Source: a virus. From it: a stretch of 64,000 nucleotides of DNA. Positions 9,612 through 17,764 of this stretch are shown one piece after another. Position numbers and translations under genes: made by a program. The notes beneath the pieces were generated by a model, which saw nothing but the letters and a program-made list of their open reading frames with translations, did no database searches and had not been told where the DNA came from. The stretch lies in the IMG/VR virus record IMGVR_UViG_3300030673_000004, positions 310,001-374,000 of that record. One strand, given 5' to 3'. Numbering within the stretch: the stretch's first letter is position 1; each line of letters begins with the position of its first letter.

Positions 9612-9944
9612 ATGGCTGGACATACATTCAAGCGTCGTGGCAAGATTACTGAAGAAGATCAAGAGAGCTCCTACAACCAGCTAGTAAGAAACCAAAGTCC
9701 AAAAGCTATACAAGATTTTATTGTAGAGAATTTCAAAGGACAGGGAAACACAGATATTCGACCAGACATAGCAGACATCAATAATATCAGATATCTACTA
9801 GCACTAAGTCTCGGTGGGTCTGCGACACCGGTAGGAGAATTCTTTGGTGCGTGCTTTGAATATTTCCAAAGACATAATGCGCATTATAAAGAAAAACTTA
9901 TGCAGCTTGAAGTAGCTGCCAAGAATAAACTCGTCACAGAGTAG
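9612..9944 (+). CDS. Small hypothetical tail-region protein
   Basis: 110 aa, basic N-terminus (FKRRGK) and helical throughout, with a hydrophobic central helix around residues 55-85. It sits two bases after the previous stop. No family is recognised. A 41-bp gap follows that holds an AACTTCT motif (9957-9963), which recurs before several genes in the window. Confidence 0.6.
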   Translation: MAGHTFKRRGKITEEDQESSYNQLVRNQSPKAIQDFIVENFKGQGNTDIRPDIADINNIRYLLALSLGGSATPVGEFFGACFEYFQRHNAHYKEKLMQLEVAAKNKLVTE

Positions 9945-9985
9945 CTAATAAGAAGCAACTTCTCTTAGACACGAGGATACTTTCT

Positions 9986-10408
9986 ATGGCACTACCACAG
10001 TTTCAAAAAACCAGTTATGGCATCCGTATGATGAATCAACGCTTGTATGATGGTACAAGCTTTCAGATTACGCACTACCAAATAGGTGCTGGTGGGCATG
10101 ATGCTACCACAAACCAGCCTATCCCCGTAGACACAGCACTACTTGAGTTACCATCAGCTACAACAGGAACTATCGCACTGACTGCTGGAAGTGTAATTCA
10201 AACGGCCTACGATACCCTGCAATTCACACTAACACTGGGAAAAGGTGTTGGCACAGGAGCGGTATCAAACGTTGGTTTATGGGCATCCTCCGGCGTTAAT
10301 TCAGATGGAACCCTAATATCACCATTTCTCTTTGCCATAGCTAATCTAGGATACAGAACAAAGCTAGCAAATGAGACACACGAATACGTTATTGAACTAG
10401 TAAGCTGA
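9986..10408 (+). CDS. Putative tail fibre N-terminal/collar-type protein
   Basis: 140 aa. It begins with a conserved-looking FQKTSYGIRMMN segment and is followed by a beta-rich, Gly/Thr-rich body (about 30-135), resembling short fibre-attachment or tail-collar proteins. GAGG upstream of ATG 9986 is a fair ribosome site. It is 11 bp from the large fibre gene downstream, so it probably connects that fibre to the baseplate. Assignment is by composition and context. Confidence 0.6.
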   Translation: MALPQFQKTSYGIRMMNQRLYDGTSFQITHYQIGAGGHDATTNQPIPVDTALLELPSATTGTIALTAGSVIQTAYDTLQFTLTLGKGVGTGAVSNVGLWASSGVNSDGTLISPFLFAIANLGYRTKLANETHEYVIELVS

Positions 10409-10419
10409 GGATTAATACA

Positions 10420-13400
10420 ATGACAATGAAGGCTGTTTTCTCCTATTCGAATCCCGATGCTACCACAGATATGAATGCACACTTCCGCATTCTATTTAAG
10501 AAGGGTATTGTATCTGGTGGATTAATTACACCTGTTGGTGGAACATACCAAGTTACAGTCAGCGCCTTCACTGCAGTCTCTTACGATGGCATGGTTGTAG
10601 AACAGGATGCTGCAACTACATTAACCATACCGAGCAGCACTAAAGGGACAACGTATTATGTAGTCCTGGTTGCTCAATACAATGCACCAGCATCGCCAAC
10701 ACTACAATTACAGGTAATGTCCAGCACGACATATGCAGCAAGTCCTACAGACTACTTCATTATTCTCGGCAGTGTTACATTAGCCTCAACCAGTACGTCA
10801 GTACTAAATAACAATATCTCTTACGTAGCTAGAGATGTTACCACTAAAGTTGGGTATCTAAACATTCAGGGAAGCATTTCCATGAATGATACGCCACCTA
10901 ATACAGGGAATCGCTCTGGTGACCTCTATGTAATCTATGATAGCACACCACCATACTTCATTGTATGGAACGGAGCAGAGTGGACAAAGTTCACGGACTA
11001 TTCGAGCCTCGCTGAAGAGTATGAAGTTCACGTAACGGATAATGGTGACTTCACAGGCACAACAGCAATGACCGATGCTAGACATGTCACCAAATCAATT
11101 AAGGCAGCATTGGTTGGTACGACAGGTACACCAAGTGCAACTAATCTGTTTGTTACTCAGACAGATACCGCACTGCTCAGCCCGGATGAGCAAGCAGCAC
11201 TGAGCAACGCTGTTGGCGGAACACTAACAGCAAGTAACCCGGTCGTTGCCAAAAACTTAGCAACACTTGAAGAGCGTGTTGTTGCATACACAGCATCGGT
11301 TGGGGGCCAGACATCAGCACAGATTGCGGCTACAATCAGTGGCTCAATCGTATCTGTATTTGTTGGCACACGTGGGATTGAATCTGATCTCAGCGGTAAC
11401 AGCGTCTCTACAGCACGACAGTTCTTTCGAGTAGAGGACGCTTTTGGAAAAGGTCTTGTATTAAACAGTGTAGCTACCTACATCACAGATGTGACAATGA
11501 ATAGCTCCTCATTTGATACACAAGGAGCCGCTAACGTAGGAGAATCTGGCTTTTGGGATGGAACAGGAACACTGAGTGTTAAATTCAACACAACCATTCC
11601 GGCAGGTACCGTATTTTATGTCAGATACAATATTCAAGGAACAATAGCATCACTGTCTCCGGCCAATAGAGCCACAGGTGCTAGTGGCCGGTATGCCATA
11701 CCAGCAACGGGATATCGTAATGACATAAACTCCTATATTGAATCCTACTCAATACAGACAAACACAATAACAACGACAGCAATTAATATAAAAGGGCAAT
11801 CTTTCGCAGCCAAAGGAACACCGAGCGCCCCAAGTTATACTTTTACAGCAGACAATACGACAGGATTTTTCTACGTAGGAACAACAACAGAGAACCACCT
11901 AACAGATTATCAAGGGTTAGGTTTTGCTATTGGTGGTCAAACACTACTAGTAATGGGAAAAGCGACAGCTACTTTGGATATGAGTGGTGCCTACCATATG
12001 CTAGAGGCAGATGTAGATACTAATGGCTATCCATACCACAAATGGGCGCTCGTAACTTCAACTGCTGGGGGTTCCGGAACAACAGGCTCCTTCATGTTTG
12101 GGACAGCCAACTACTTGTCTGATTTTACACCGGCATTTGGAATCCTATGGCAGCCCTCTAGGGCACAAACATTTAATAAGTCTCAACCTTATGTAAGCAT
12201 TCAACGAGATGTTGCTATTGAAGCTCTCGGATCAACAGACACATACCAACTAAGTGTTATGGGCGGTACTGCAAGTGCCCCAGGTATCACATTTAACCGA
12301 AGTCAGAGCGGATTTTACTACTTTGATGATATGGGTGATGCTAAACACTCCCTGTACAAGGGTATTGCCGTAGCCATTAACGGATCTCCTTTAGTTGTTA
12401 TGGGTAACAACAGTGCCTCCATATCAGGATCTGCCTATGCCACTCAGTACCTCATGATTGAAAAGAGTGACAACAGTGATGTTCGTTTAGGTATGTTTGG
12501 ATATCAAACAGCAGGAGCACTGAGATTAGGATACTCGTACTATCTAGATGATTGGGTTGATCAAATTGTTCTCGGTGACGACATTCGTGTATATGATGAT
12601 TTAGTTTCTACCCGAAACATAACATGTACGACAGTAACTAGTACCACAGCCACAAGAGCACCTATGCACATCGCAACAACCGATGGTACTACGAGTGCGC
12701 CTGCGTACAGCTTTGCCAGTAACCCTAGCTGGGGTATGTATTTAGCAGGAAGTATTCAAAATAGTGATCTATACTTAGGTACAAGACTTACGCTAGCTGT
12801 TAACGGATACGATCATTTAGCACTAGGACGAGATACTTGGCTAGGCTATTCAAGTGCGCCTATTGCCCCTCTAGAGATAAATTCCTACGCACAAGGGTCT
12901 AATGCTGAATTTGGTTACAACATAGCAATACCATTTACAGTCAGCAATGGGGGCACACATAAAATAAAATTCGGTACCTCTTACTACAACAGTGATTTTG
13001 ATGAAGAATTTACTCTGATTACTTACGGAAGTGGTGCATCATCCGAGTTGCATGCATACTGTCAATTCCACATCGAGTCAGGATCTTCCTTCTACATGCA
13101 CACAGGAGTAGGTACAGGACATGATGATCTTATCTCAAGGGTTGACTGCTTGTACTCCACACCCCTCAATGATAGGTATTTCACAGTTAATAGCTGCATG
13201 TCTGTTAGCAACGGGCTATACGTAACAGCCTTTGGCACAACAACAGCAGCTCAATTAGTTCTTGGGTCAGGAACTATGAATACTACATGGACAAGAGCTA
13301 ACAGTACTACAGTTAAGGATTGGTTTCAAACAAAGGTTAATAATCTTTCAAGTATACTAGATGTAAGTGGTGCTTGGAATGGAACATCAACGGGCACCCC

Positions 13401-13512
13401 GTCGCTGAGCAGTGTAGCGACAGCTTTGCAGAATTTAATTGCTATGCTTGGATATAATACTACAAATGCGGCAGAGAGTACATTACACACCTTGTTCACA
13501 TACACACACTGA
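10420..13512 (+). CDS. Tail fibre protein
   Basis: 1030 aa, Gly/Ser/Thr-rich and low in Cys. After an N-terminal virion-binding region (1-270), the C-terminal two thirds carry irregular repeats built around 'G-T-x-SAP-x-Y-T/S-F ... G-F/M-Y' near residues 465, 615, 755 and 805, a pattern common in trimeric long tail fibres. Between repeats are AVNG/LVVMG motifs typical of fibre shaft and tip segments. It probably reads host surface receptors. A strong bidirectional-looking terminator follows directly. Confidence 0.8.
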   Translation: MTMKAVFSYSNPDATTDMNAHFRILFKKGIVSGGLITPVGGTYQVTVSAFTAVSYDGMVVEQDAATTLTIPSSTKGTTYYVVLVAQYNAPASPTLQLQVMSSTTYAASPTDYFIILGSVTLASTSTSVLNNNISYVARDVTTKVGYLNIQGSISMNDTPPNTGNRSGDLYVIYDSTPPYFIVWNGAEWTKFTDYSSLAEEYEVHVTDNGDFTGTTAMTDARHVTKSIKAALVGTTGTPSATNLFVTQTDTALLSPDEQAALSNAVGGTLTASNPVVAKNLATLEERVVAYTASVGGQTSAQIAATISGSIVSVFVGTRGIESDLSGNSVSTARQFFRVEDAFGKGLVLNSVATYITDVTMNSSSFDTQGAANVGESGFWDGTGTLSVKFNTTIPAGTVFYVRYNIQGTIASLSPANRATGASGRYAIPATGYRNDINSYIESYSIQTNTITTTAINIKGQSFAAKGTPSAPSYTFTADNTTGFFYVGTTTENHLTDYQGLGFAIGGQTLLVMGKATATLDMSGAYHMLEADVDTNGYPYHKWALVTSTAGGSGTTGSFMFGTANYLSDFTPAFGILWQPSRAQTFNKSQPYVSIQRDVAIEALGSTDTYQLSVMGGTASAPGITFNRSQSGFYYFDDMGDAKHSLYKGIAVAINGSPLVVMGNNSASISGSAYATQYLMIEKSDNSDVRLGMFGYQTAGALRLGYSYYLDDWVDQIVLGDDIRVYDDLVSTRNITCTTVTSTTATRAPMHIATTDGTTSAPAYSFASNPSWGMYLAGSIQNSDLYLGTRLTLAVNGYDHLALGRDTWLGYSSAPIAPLEINSYAQGSNAEFGYNIAIPFTVSNGGTHKIKFGTSYYNSDFDEEFTLITYGSGASSELHAYCQFHIESGSSFYMHTGVGTGHDDLISRVDCLYSTPLNDRYFTVNSCMSVSNGLYVTAFGTTTAAQLVLGSGTMNTTWTRANSTTVKDWFQTKVNNLSSILDVSGAWNGTSTGTPSLSSVATALQNLIAMLGYNTTNAAESTLHTLFTYTH

Positions 13513-13530
13513 TAACCAAACTACACATAT

Positions 13531-13565
13531 AAACAAAAAAAGAGCTGTTACGCTCTTTTTTTTGT
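13531..13565 (+). terminator. Intrinsic terminator, probably bidirectional
   Basis: An A-rich arm ending in GAGC (13535-13545), a 6-nt loop and GCTC followed by eight T (13552-13563). The A and T runs make it usable in both directions. It closes the tail fibre transcription unit. Confidence 0.85.
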
Positions 13566-13581
13566 TTATTATAAGTTAAGA

Positions 13582-13591
13582 ACATATATGT
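13582..13591. promoter_or_regulatory. 10-bp perfect palindrome upstream of glycosyltransferase
   Basis: ACATATATGT lies 11 bp before the ATG at 13603, just after the fibre terminator. It could be an operator or part of a phage promoter; A/T composition here makes chance possible. Confidence 0.25.
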
Positions 13592-13602
13592 AAATAAAAA
13601 AG

Positions 13603-15780
13603 ATGATAGCATTAATTATATTGGTACATAATCAAAGCCAGTACCTATTAGACTTAGAGCAGGCGCTGCTACAACAGACGCGACAGCCAGATAAGATAGT
13701 TTTTGTGGTTGATCGGTGCTTGGCCGATTTCCAAGCAGCAACAAGCATAGCAGAAAAACACACAAACTGGTTAGCGCTTCATGTTAACCTGGACCAACTA
13801 GAGACCAGTTCCTGCTTAATAGGTAAATCCAGAGATGCAGCACTTAAACTTGTACCAGACTACAATGTAATATTTACAGACGCCGATTGTACACCAAGCC
13901 CACGCTTGATTGAGCATCACGCAAAATACTTAGAGAACGATTCTGAAATTATTGCTACTGCAGGTGTACGCATATCAATTAATCAGGATGGATCTCAAAG
14001 CGGTGACATCAGATTAACAGAGATGCCGTTTAGAAGAACATCCTTTAATCCAGATGTCGATAGAATAGCTTTAAGTGAGCAAGCTGACAACCCTATGGTT
14101 TTATTTGGATGTAATTTTGGATTAAACCTAAGAGCAATAGAGTGTATAAAACAAATACATAAAAATATCTTTAATGAAGATAGAGTATTTTCATCCGTGT
14201 TTGACTCAGCTTGGGGATATGAAGAATCATCTCTAGGACCGTTACTATATAATCAGGGGGGGAAACTAATACTGCTAGCGACAGAACAAAGTAACGTCAC
14301 GCACCACTGGCACAACAGTCGCAAAACAGATACACAAGCAAGAACAGCAAGTCAGTATATAAACAAAACCTGCTTATGTCCTGTAACAATAACTAAAAAT
14401 AGCTATAATTGCTATAACGCAGTCAGTAACTTACCGCAATGGCTAACGAGTATACTTAAAGAATACACACAAAGAGAACAAGCTGAAATTGCAGACTGCT
14501 TATATCAGCGTGCTACAAAAGTAGCAGGTACGGAAAAAACAGACCCAAATAACATAAATAAGGTTACCCAGTTCTTAAACAAGCATCGTTTCTATGTTGA
14601 AGTGCCTAATGATGGTACACAAATAGAAAAGACCGAATCTTGCCGTGTCCTACCGAAAACAGCATATACAAGCTGTGACGCAACTGTTGTGCTACCTATG
14701 CACAACCAGGAAAACAATGTTGACCGTATCCTCACAGCGCTAAGCCAACAATCAAAACTACCAAAAGAACTAATCATAGTTGCCGATAGATGCACCGATG
14801 GAACAACAGCTAAAATTAGAAATATCCAAAGTACACTACCATTTGAAACAACACTACGAATACGGTGTCCTACGGAAGAGGGCTTCAGAGCAGGCCAGGT
14901 TAGAAATGACGGAATAGATCAAGCAAAAGCTACCAACATTCTTATGCTAGATGGTGACTGCGTGCCTGCACCACGGTGGGTTGAAGCGCACATGGACATT
15001 CTAGAAAAAGCAACTGTACCCTGTGCTACATTTGGAATACGACACGACCAGATAGAGGAAGCATCACCCAATACTCGTTCGGACACACGCACATACCGAA
15101 CAACAATACCTATTTTTGCAAGAACAGAAGCAAGAGTAACCACGTTCAAAGGTGTGATCTATGGGGGCATGGGTACATGGTCGTGTAACCTAGGATTAAA
15201 TAAAGCAGCGGTAATGTTACTGAAGCAATTGAATAATGGCTCAGTATTCTCAAACCAATTAACACAAGGTGTCTGGGGTGGTGAAGATACATACCTAGGA
15301 ATGCAGCTCTGGGATAATTGGGCAATGTGTGTAGCAACAAACCCAGAAAAAGGCAGCGTATATCATATCTGGCATAGCCGATACTCAGGTAAAGTCGGTA
15401 CAGATCATATGCTTAGACTAAAGCATAGCCAGATCCCAACAATGTTTTATAGAAATAAAACACGACTAACAAACATTGCAGACACTGAAATACAACTACT
15501 TGCAACACACACTATAAAAGATCTACCTGGTGTATATAAACTATACATAGACAATGCACTTAAATATAGCCCAGATGAAGTAACGACACAAAAAGCATTA
15601 GCGTACTACTTAGCGAGAACAGTCGTGTTTGAAGAATGTCCAAAGGGTACTCAAGAACAGCTACAGACAGATGCCATGTATAAAGAACTCTGTCGCATTC
15701 GCGATCTAGTTGCAATGACTAAAATTGATATGCTAGACTACCAAGAAGCCCTCAAGGATAAAATAACACTACAATTTTAG
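13603..15780 (+). CDS. Tandem two-domain family 2 glycosyltransferase
   Basis: 725 aa with two GT-A fold domains. Domain 1 (about 1-245) starts ALIILVHNQSQYL and has DAD at 93-95. Domain 2 (about 365-610) starts ATVVLPMHNQENN and has DGD at 450-452. Both then show the WGGED/WGYEESS and H-x-W-H-x-S-R blocks seen in GT2-type enzymes. DXD residues bind the metal-sugar nucleotide. Two active sites suggest polymerisation or successive transfer of two sugars. Sitting between the fibre and Dps genes, it may decorate virion proteins or alter host glycans. It is a lone gene between two short gaps. A weak, A-rich ribosome site precedes the ATG. Confidence 0.85.
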   Translation: MIALIILVHNQSQYLLDLEQALLQQTRQPDKIVFVVDRCLADFQAATSIAEKHTNWLALHVNLDQLETSSCLIGKSRDAALKLVPDYNVIFTDADCTPSPRLIEHHAKYLENDSEIIATAGVRISINQDGSQSGDIRLTEMPFRRTSFNPDVDRIALSEQADNPMVLFGCNFGLNLRAIECIKQIHKNIFNEDRVFSSVFDSAWGYEESSLGPLLYNQGGKLILLATEQSNVTHHWHNSRKTDTQARTASQYINKTCLCPVTITKNSYNCYNAVSNLPQWLTSILKEYTQREQAEIADCLYQRATKVAGTEKTDPNNINKVTQFLNKHRFYVEVPNDGTQIEKTESCRVLPKTAYTSCDATVVLPMHNQENNVDRILTALSQQSKLPKELIIVADRCTDGTTAKIRNIQSTLPFETTLRIRCPTEEGFRAGQVRNDGIDQAKATNILMLDGDCVPAPRWVEAHMDILEKATVPCATFGIRHDQIEEASPNTRSDTRTYRTTIPIFARTEARVTTFKGVIYGGMGTWSCNLGLNKAAVMLLKQLNNGSVFSNQLTQGVWGGEDTYLGMQLWDNWAMCVATNPEKGSVYHIWHSRYSGKVGTDHMLRLKHSQIPTMFYRNKTRLTNIADTEIQLLATHTIKDLPGVYKLYIDNALKYSPDEVTTQKALAYYLARTVVFEECPKGTQEQLQTDAMYKELCRIRDLVAMTKIDMLDYQEALKDKITLQF

Positions 15781-15804
15781 TAAAAGTAGCAACTTCTTTG
15801 TACC

Positions 15805-16287
15805 ATGGAACAAGAAAAAGAAGCTATACTGCAAACGAGCATTGAAGTATCTACTACATGTGATTTGTGGCTAGACAGTCTTGCTCTAATCTATCACACA
15901 TACTACTGTGCTCATGTTGGTCATTGGAACATCAAGGGAGAATCATTCTCAGCTTGGCATAAGTTCCTGAATGACGCTTATGAATTCTGGCATGATCTAG
16001 CCGATACTGTAGCAGAACATATCCGGGCCACGTTCAAAGAAGACATCCCCAATAATTTCCAAGTACTCCTTCGTAGGATACAAGGTGACCCAACAGCAGA
16101 CATAGAGCCCGATGGGCTAGGCTACTTCCAGGCTCTTTTAGTCTACCAGGAAGCGGCTGCTACTGTATTTGATATGCTCGCGAAGAAAGCAGATGCTGAA
16201 AGTGACCAAGCATCCTTAGATCTTGCAGCATCGACACTCCGCGAGATCAAAAAGTATATCTGGCAAACACGAAGCCACTTGGACTAA
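15805..16287 (+). CDS. Dps/ferritin-like protein
   Basis: 160 aa, the normal Dps length. The signature HWNIKG-x2-F-x3-H ... D-x3-E aligns with the E. coli Dps ferroxidase site at the exact spacing: H40, H52, D67 and E71 match H51, H63, D78 and E82, while D67 of E. coli is replaced by N56 (with D57 next to it). Dps proteins form 12-mers that oxidise and store iron and protect or compact DNA. The lysine-rich N-terminal tail of E. coli Dps is missing, so DNA binding may need another factor; a lysine-rich protein is encoded two genes downstream. An AACTTCT motif (15791-15797) lies just before the start. Confidence 0.85.
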   Translation: MEQEKEAILQTSIEVSTTCDLWLDSLALIYHTYYCAHVGHWNIKGESFSAWHKFLNDAYEFWHDLADTVAEHIRATFKEDIPNNFQVLLRRIQGDPTADIEPDGLGYFQALLVYQEAAATVFDMLAKKADAESDQASLDLAASTLREIKKYIWQTRSHLD

Positions 16288-16295
16288 TCTAAGAT

Positions 16296-16703
16296 ATGTC
16301 GTCAGATATGCTAAAGAATACACTACGCATAGGACACAAGGCAGTAGCCTCGCGTGTATCCATTATGGAATTAACACAGTCGTTAACAGACCGAGGTATT
16401 CGCCATATTATTGCTCCCGATGGATCTGTCTTAGTCCCAAAAGGAACTAAAACAAATGAAGATCTATCGTCTAAGGTACAAGAAATAATAAAAATACTCC
16501 AACGAGACCCAAGTAATTCAATGAAAGTAGCCATTGAATTAAACACCAATGTGCCAGATAACAAAAGAACAGTAACAATTAAGAATAACTCTATGATAGA
16601 GGGATCCTGGATTCTTACCACCAAGGAACTCGCGGAGTTGTTCGATCACAAGGACTACTTCCCTGTAGAACTTCAACTCACAACCGAGGAAACATCAGAA
16701 TGA
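16296..16703 (+). CDS. Hypothetical protein
   Basis: 135 aa with no recognised domain. The product is alpha/beta in character, with a short basic patch near residues 5-20 and a beta-rich middle. It starts eight bases after the Dps-like gene and overlaps the next start through ATGA, so the three genes 15805-17362 are probably co-translated. Confidence 0.6.
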   Translation: MSSDMLKNTLRIGHKAVASRVSIMELTQSLTDRGIRHIIAPDGSVLVPKGTKTNEDLSSKVQEIIKILQRDPSNSMKVAIELNTNVPDNKRTVTIKNNSMIEGSWILTTKELAELFDHKDYFPVELQLTTEETSE

Positions 16704-17362
16704 ACACAGAAAACGTAACTAAGATGACACAGGCTCTTGCTGCACGTGGCCACGAGAGCATCATTACAGCCTCAGGTGAGATCCTGATTGCAACGTCTAA
16801 GGCGAAGTTGCACGCGGCTGAAAAGGTACGTACTATTCTTCCATCAACAGCAAAGTTTGATGGTGAAAAGTGGGCTACCACATACGAAGGCCAGTACATC
16901 ACAGATCCGGCAGAATTGGCTCGGTTGCGTGAAGAAGCTAAGTCCAATGAAGAGACAGCTTTGCGCTTGGGCAAGATCTCCGGTAAGGGTGATAAGCAAG
17001 AAGCCTTTCTAAAGTCCGGCCCTGTTGTTGAACTGGATAAAAAAGCTATTTCTGAGTACATGAAGGGTCTGGACAAGACAACTAAGGCTCGCAAGGATCA
17101 GGCTACACAACCAGAAAAGCCTAAGGCACCGGCAGTAAAGCAGAATGAAGGCGAAGCTGGCAAGAAGACTGAAAAGACTGTTGCTAAGCGTAAGACTGCT
17201 TCTGTAAAAACAGAAGAGAGTGAAGCTGGCAAGAAGACCGAGTCTATTGTAGCCAAGCGCAAAAATGCTAAAGCTGATGAAGGCAAGAACTTCCAACAAG
17301 AAGCTCCTAAGCCAGCAGCAGTACCGAAGACAGGTAATGGATCTAAGCCTGCTAAAAAGTAA
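16700..17362 (+). CDS. Lysine/alanine-rich protein with histone-like tail
   Basis: 220 aa. Residues 1-130 form a mixed domain. The C-terminal 90 residues are Lys/Ala/Glu/Pro-rich and contain two copies of 'EAGKKTE-x-T/S-I/V-VAKRK' (near 150 and 175), similar in style to histone H1-like or AlgP-like tails. Codon choice is more C/G-ending than in the adhesin genes, which suggests high expression. Next to a Dps-like protein this suggests a DNA-binding or DNA-condensing role, possibly inside the virion. Function is inference. A strong terminator follows. Confidence 0.6.
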   Translation: MNTENVTKMTQALAARGHESIITASGEILIATSKAKLHAAEKVRTILPSTAKFDGEKWATTYEGQYITDPAELARLREEAKSNEETALRLGKISGKGDKQEAFLKSGPVVELDKKAISEYMKGLDKTTKARKDQATQPEKPKAPAVKQNEGEAGKKTEKTVAKRKTASVKTEESEAGKKTESIVAKRKNAKADEGKNFQQEAPKPAAVPKTGNGSKPAKK

Positions 17363-17385
17363 GCATAGATAACTTGGTGGTAAAT

Positions 17386-17427
17386 AGATTAGGCCAGGGT
17401 AATACTATCCTGGCCTAATCTCTTTTT
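17386..17427 (+). terminator. Strong intrinsic terminator
   Basis: A 16-bp stem (17386-17401 with 17406-17421; one G-U) with an ATAC loop, followed by CTTTTT. The AAGGA ribosome site of the next gene directly follows the T-tract. Confidence 0.85.
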
Positions 17428-17437
17428 AAGGAAACAT

Positions 17438-17755
17438 ATGGCCAAGCAACGCATAGAACCACCGACACAGCCAGCAGAACCATCCACCGAGATGCAACGG
17501 TTATCAGCTATTGTAGGGGAAGATGCACTAGGGCAGAAATCTGATGACGGGATTCCACACCCACCCTATGATCAAGTTCCCTATCTCAATAATGAGATAA
17601 CATTCAAGGACCGTGAAGCTGAGCTAGCGCTTATGATTCAGCTACTGGATTTCCGCAAGAAGAAAGCAGTAGAAGAACTGTACTATGTACAGAACTGCAG
17701 AGATCATAGGTACTATCCAGATATTGTTCACCAGGACCCAGATAAGGCCCAATAA
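17438..17755 (+). CDS. Small hypothetical structural-module protein
   Basis: 105 aa, acidic and Pro-rich at the N-terminus (residues 1-50), helical after that. ATG 17438 has an AAGGA site 8 bases upstream. It is followed nine bases later by the large beta-helix gene and may be its assembly partner. No family recognised. Confidence 0.6.
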   Translation: MAKQRIEPPTQPAEPSTEMQRLSAIVGEDALGQKSDDGIPHPPYDQVPYLNNEITFKDREAELALMIQLLDFRKKKAVEELYYVQNCRDHRYYPDIVHQDPDKAQ

Positions 17756-17764
17756 GGATTTAGC

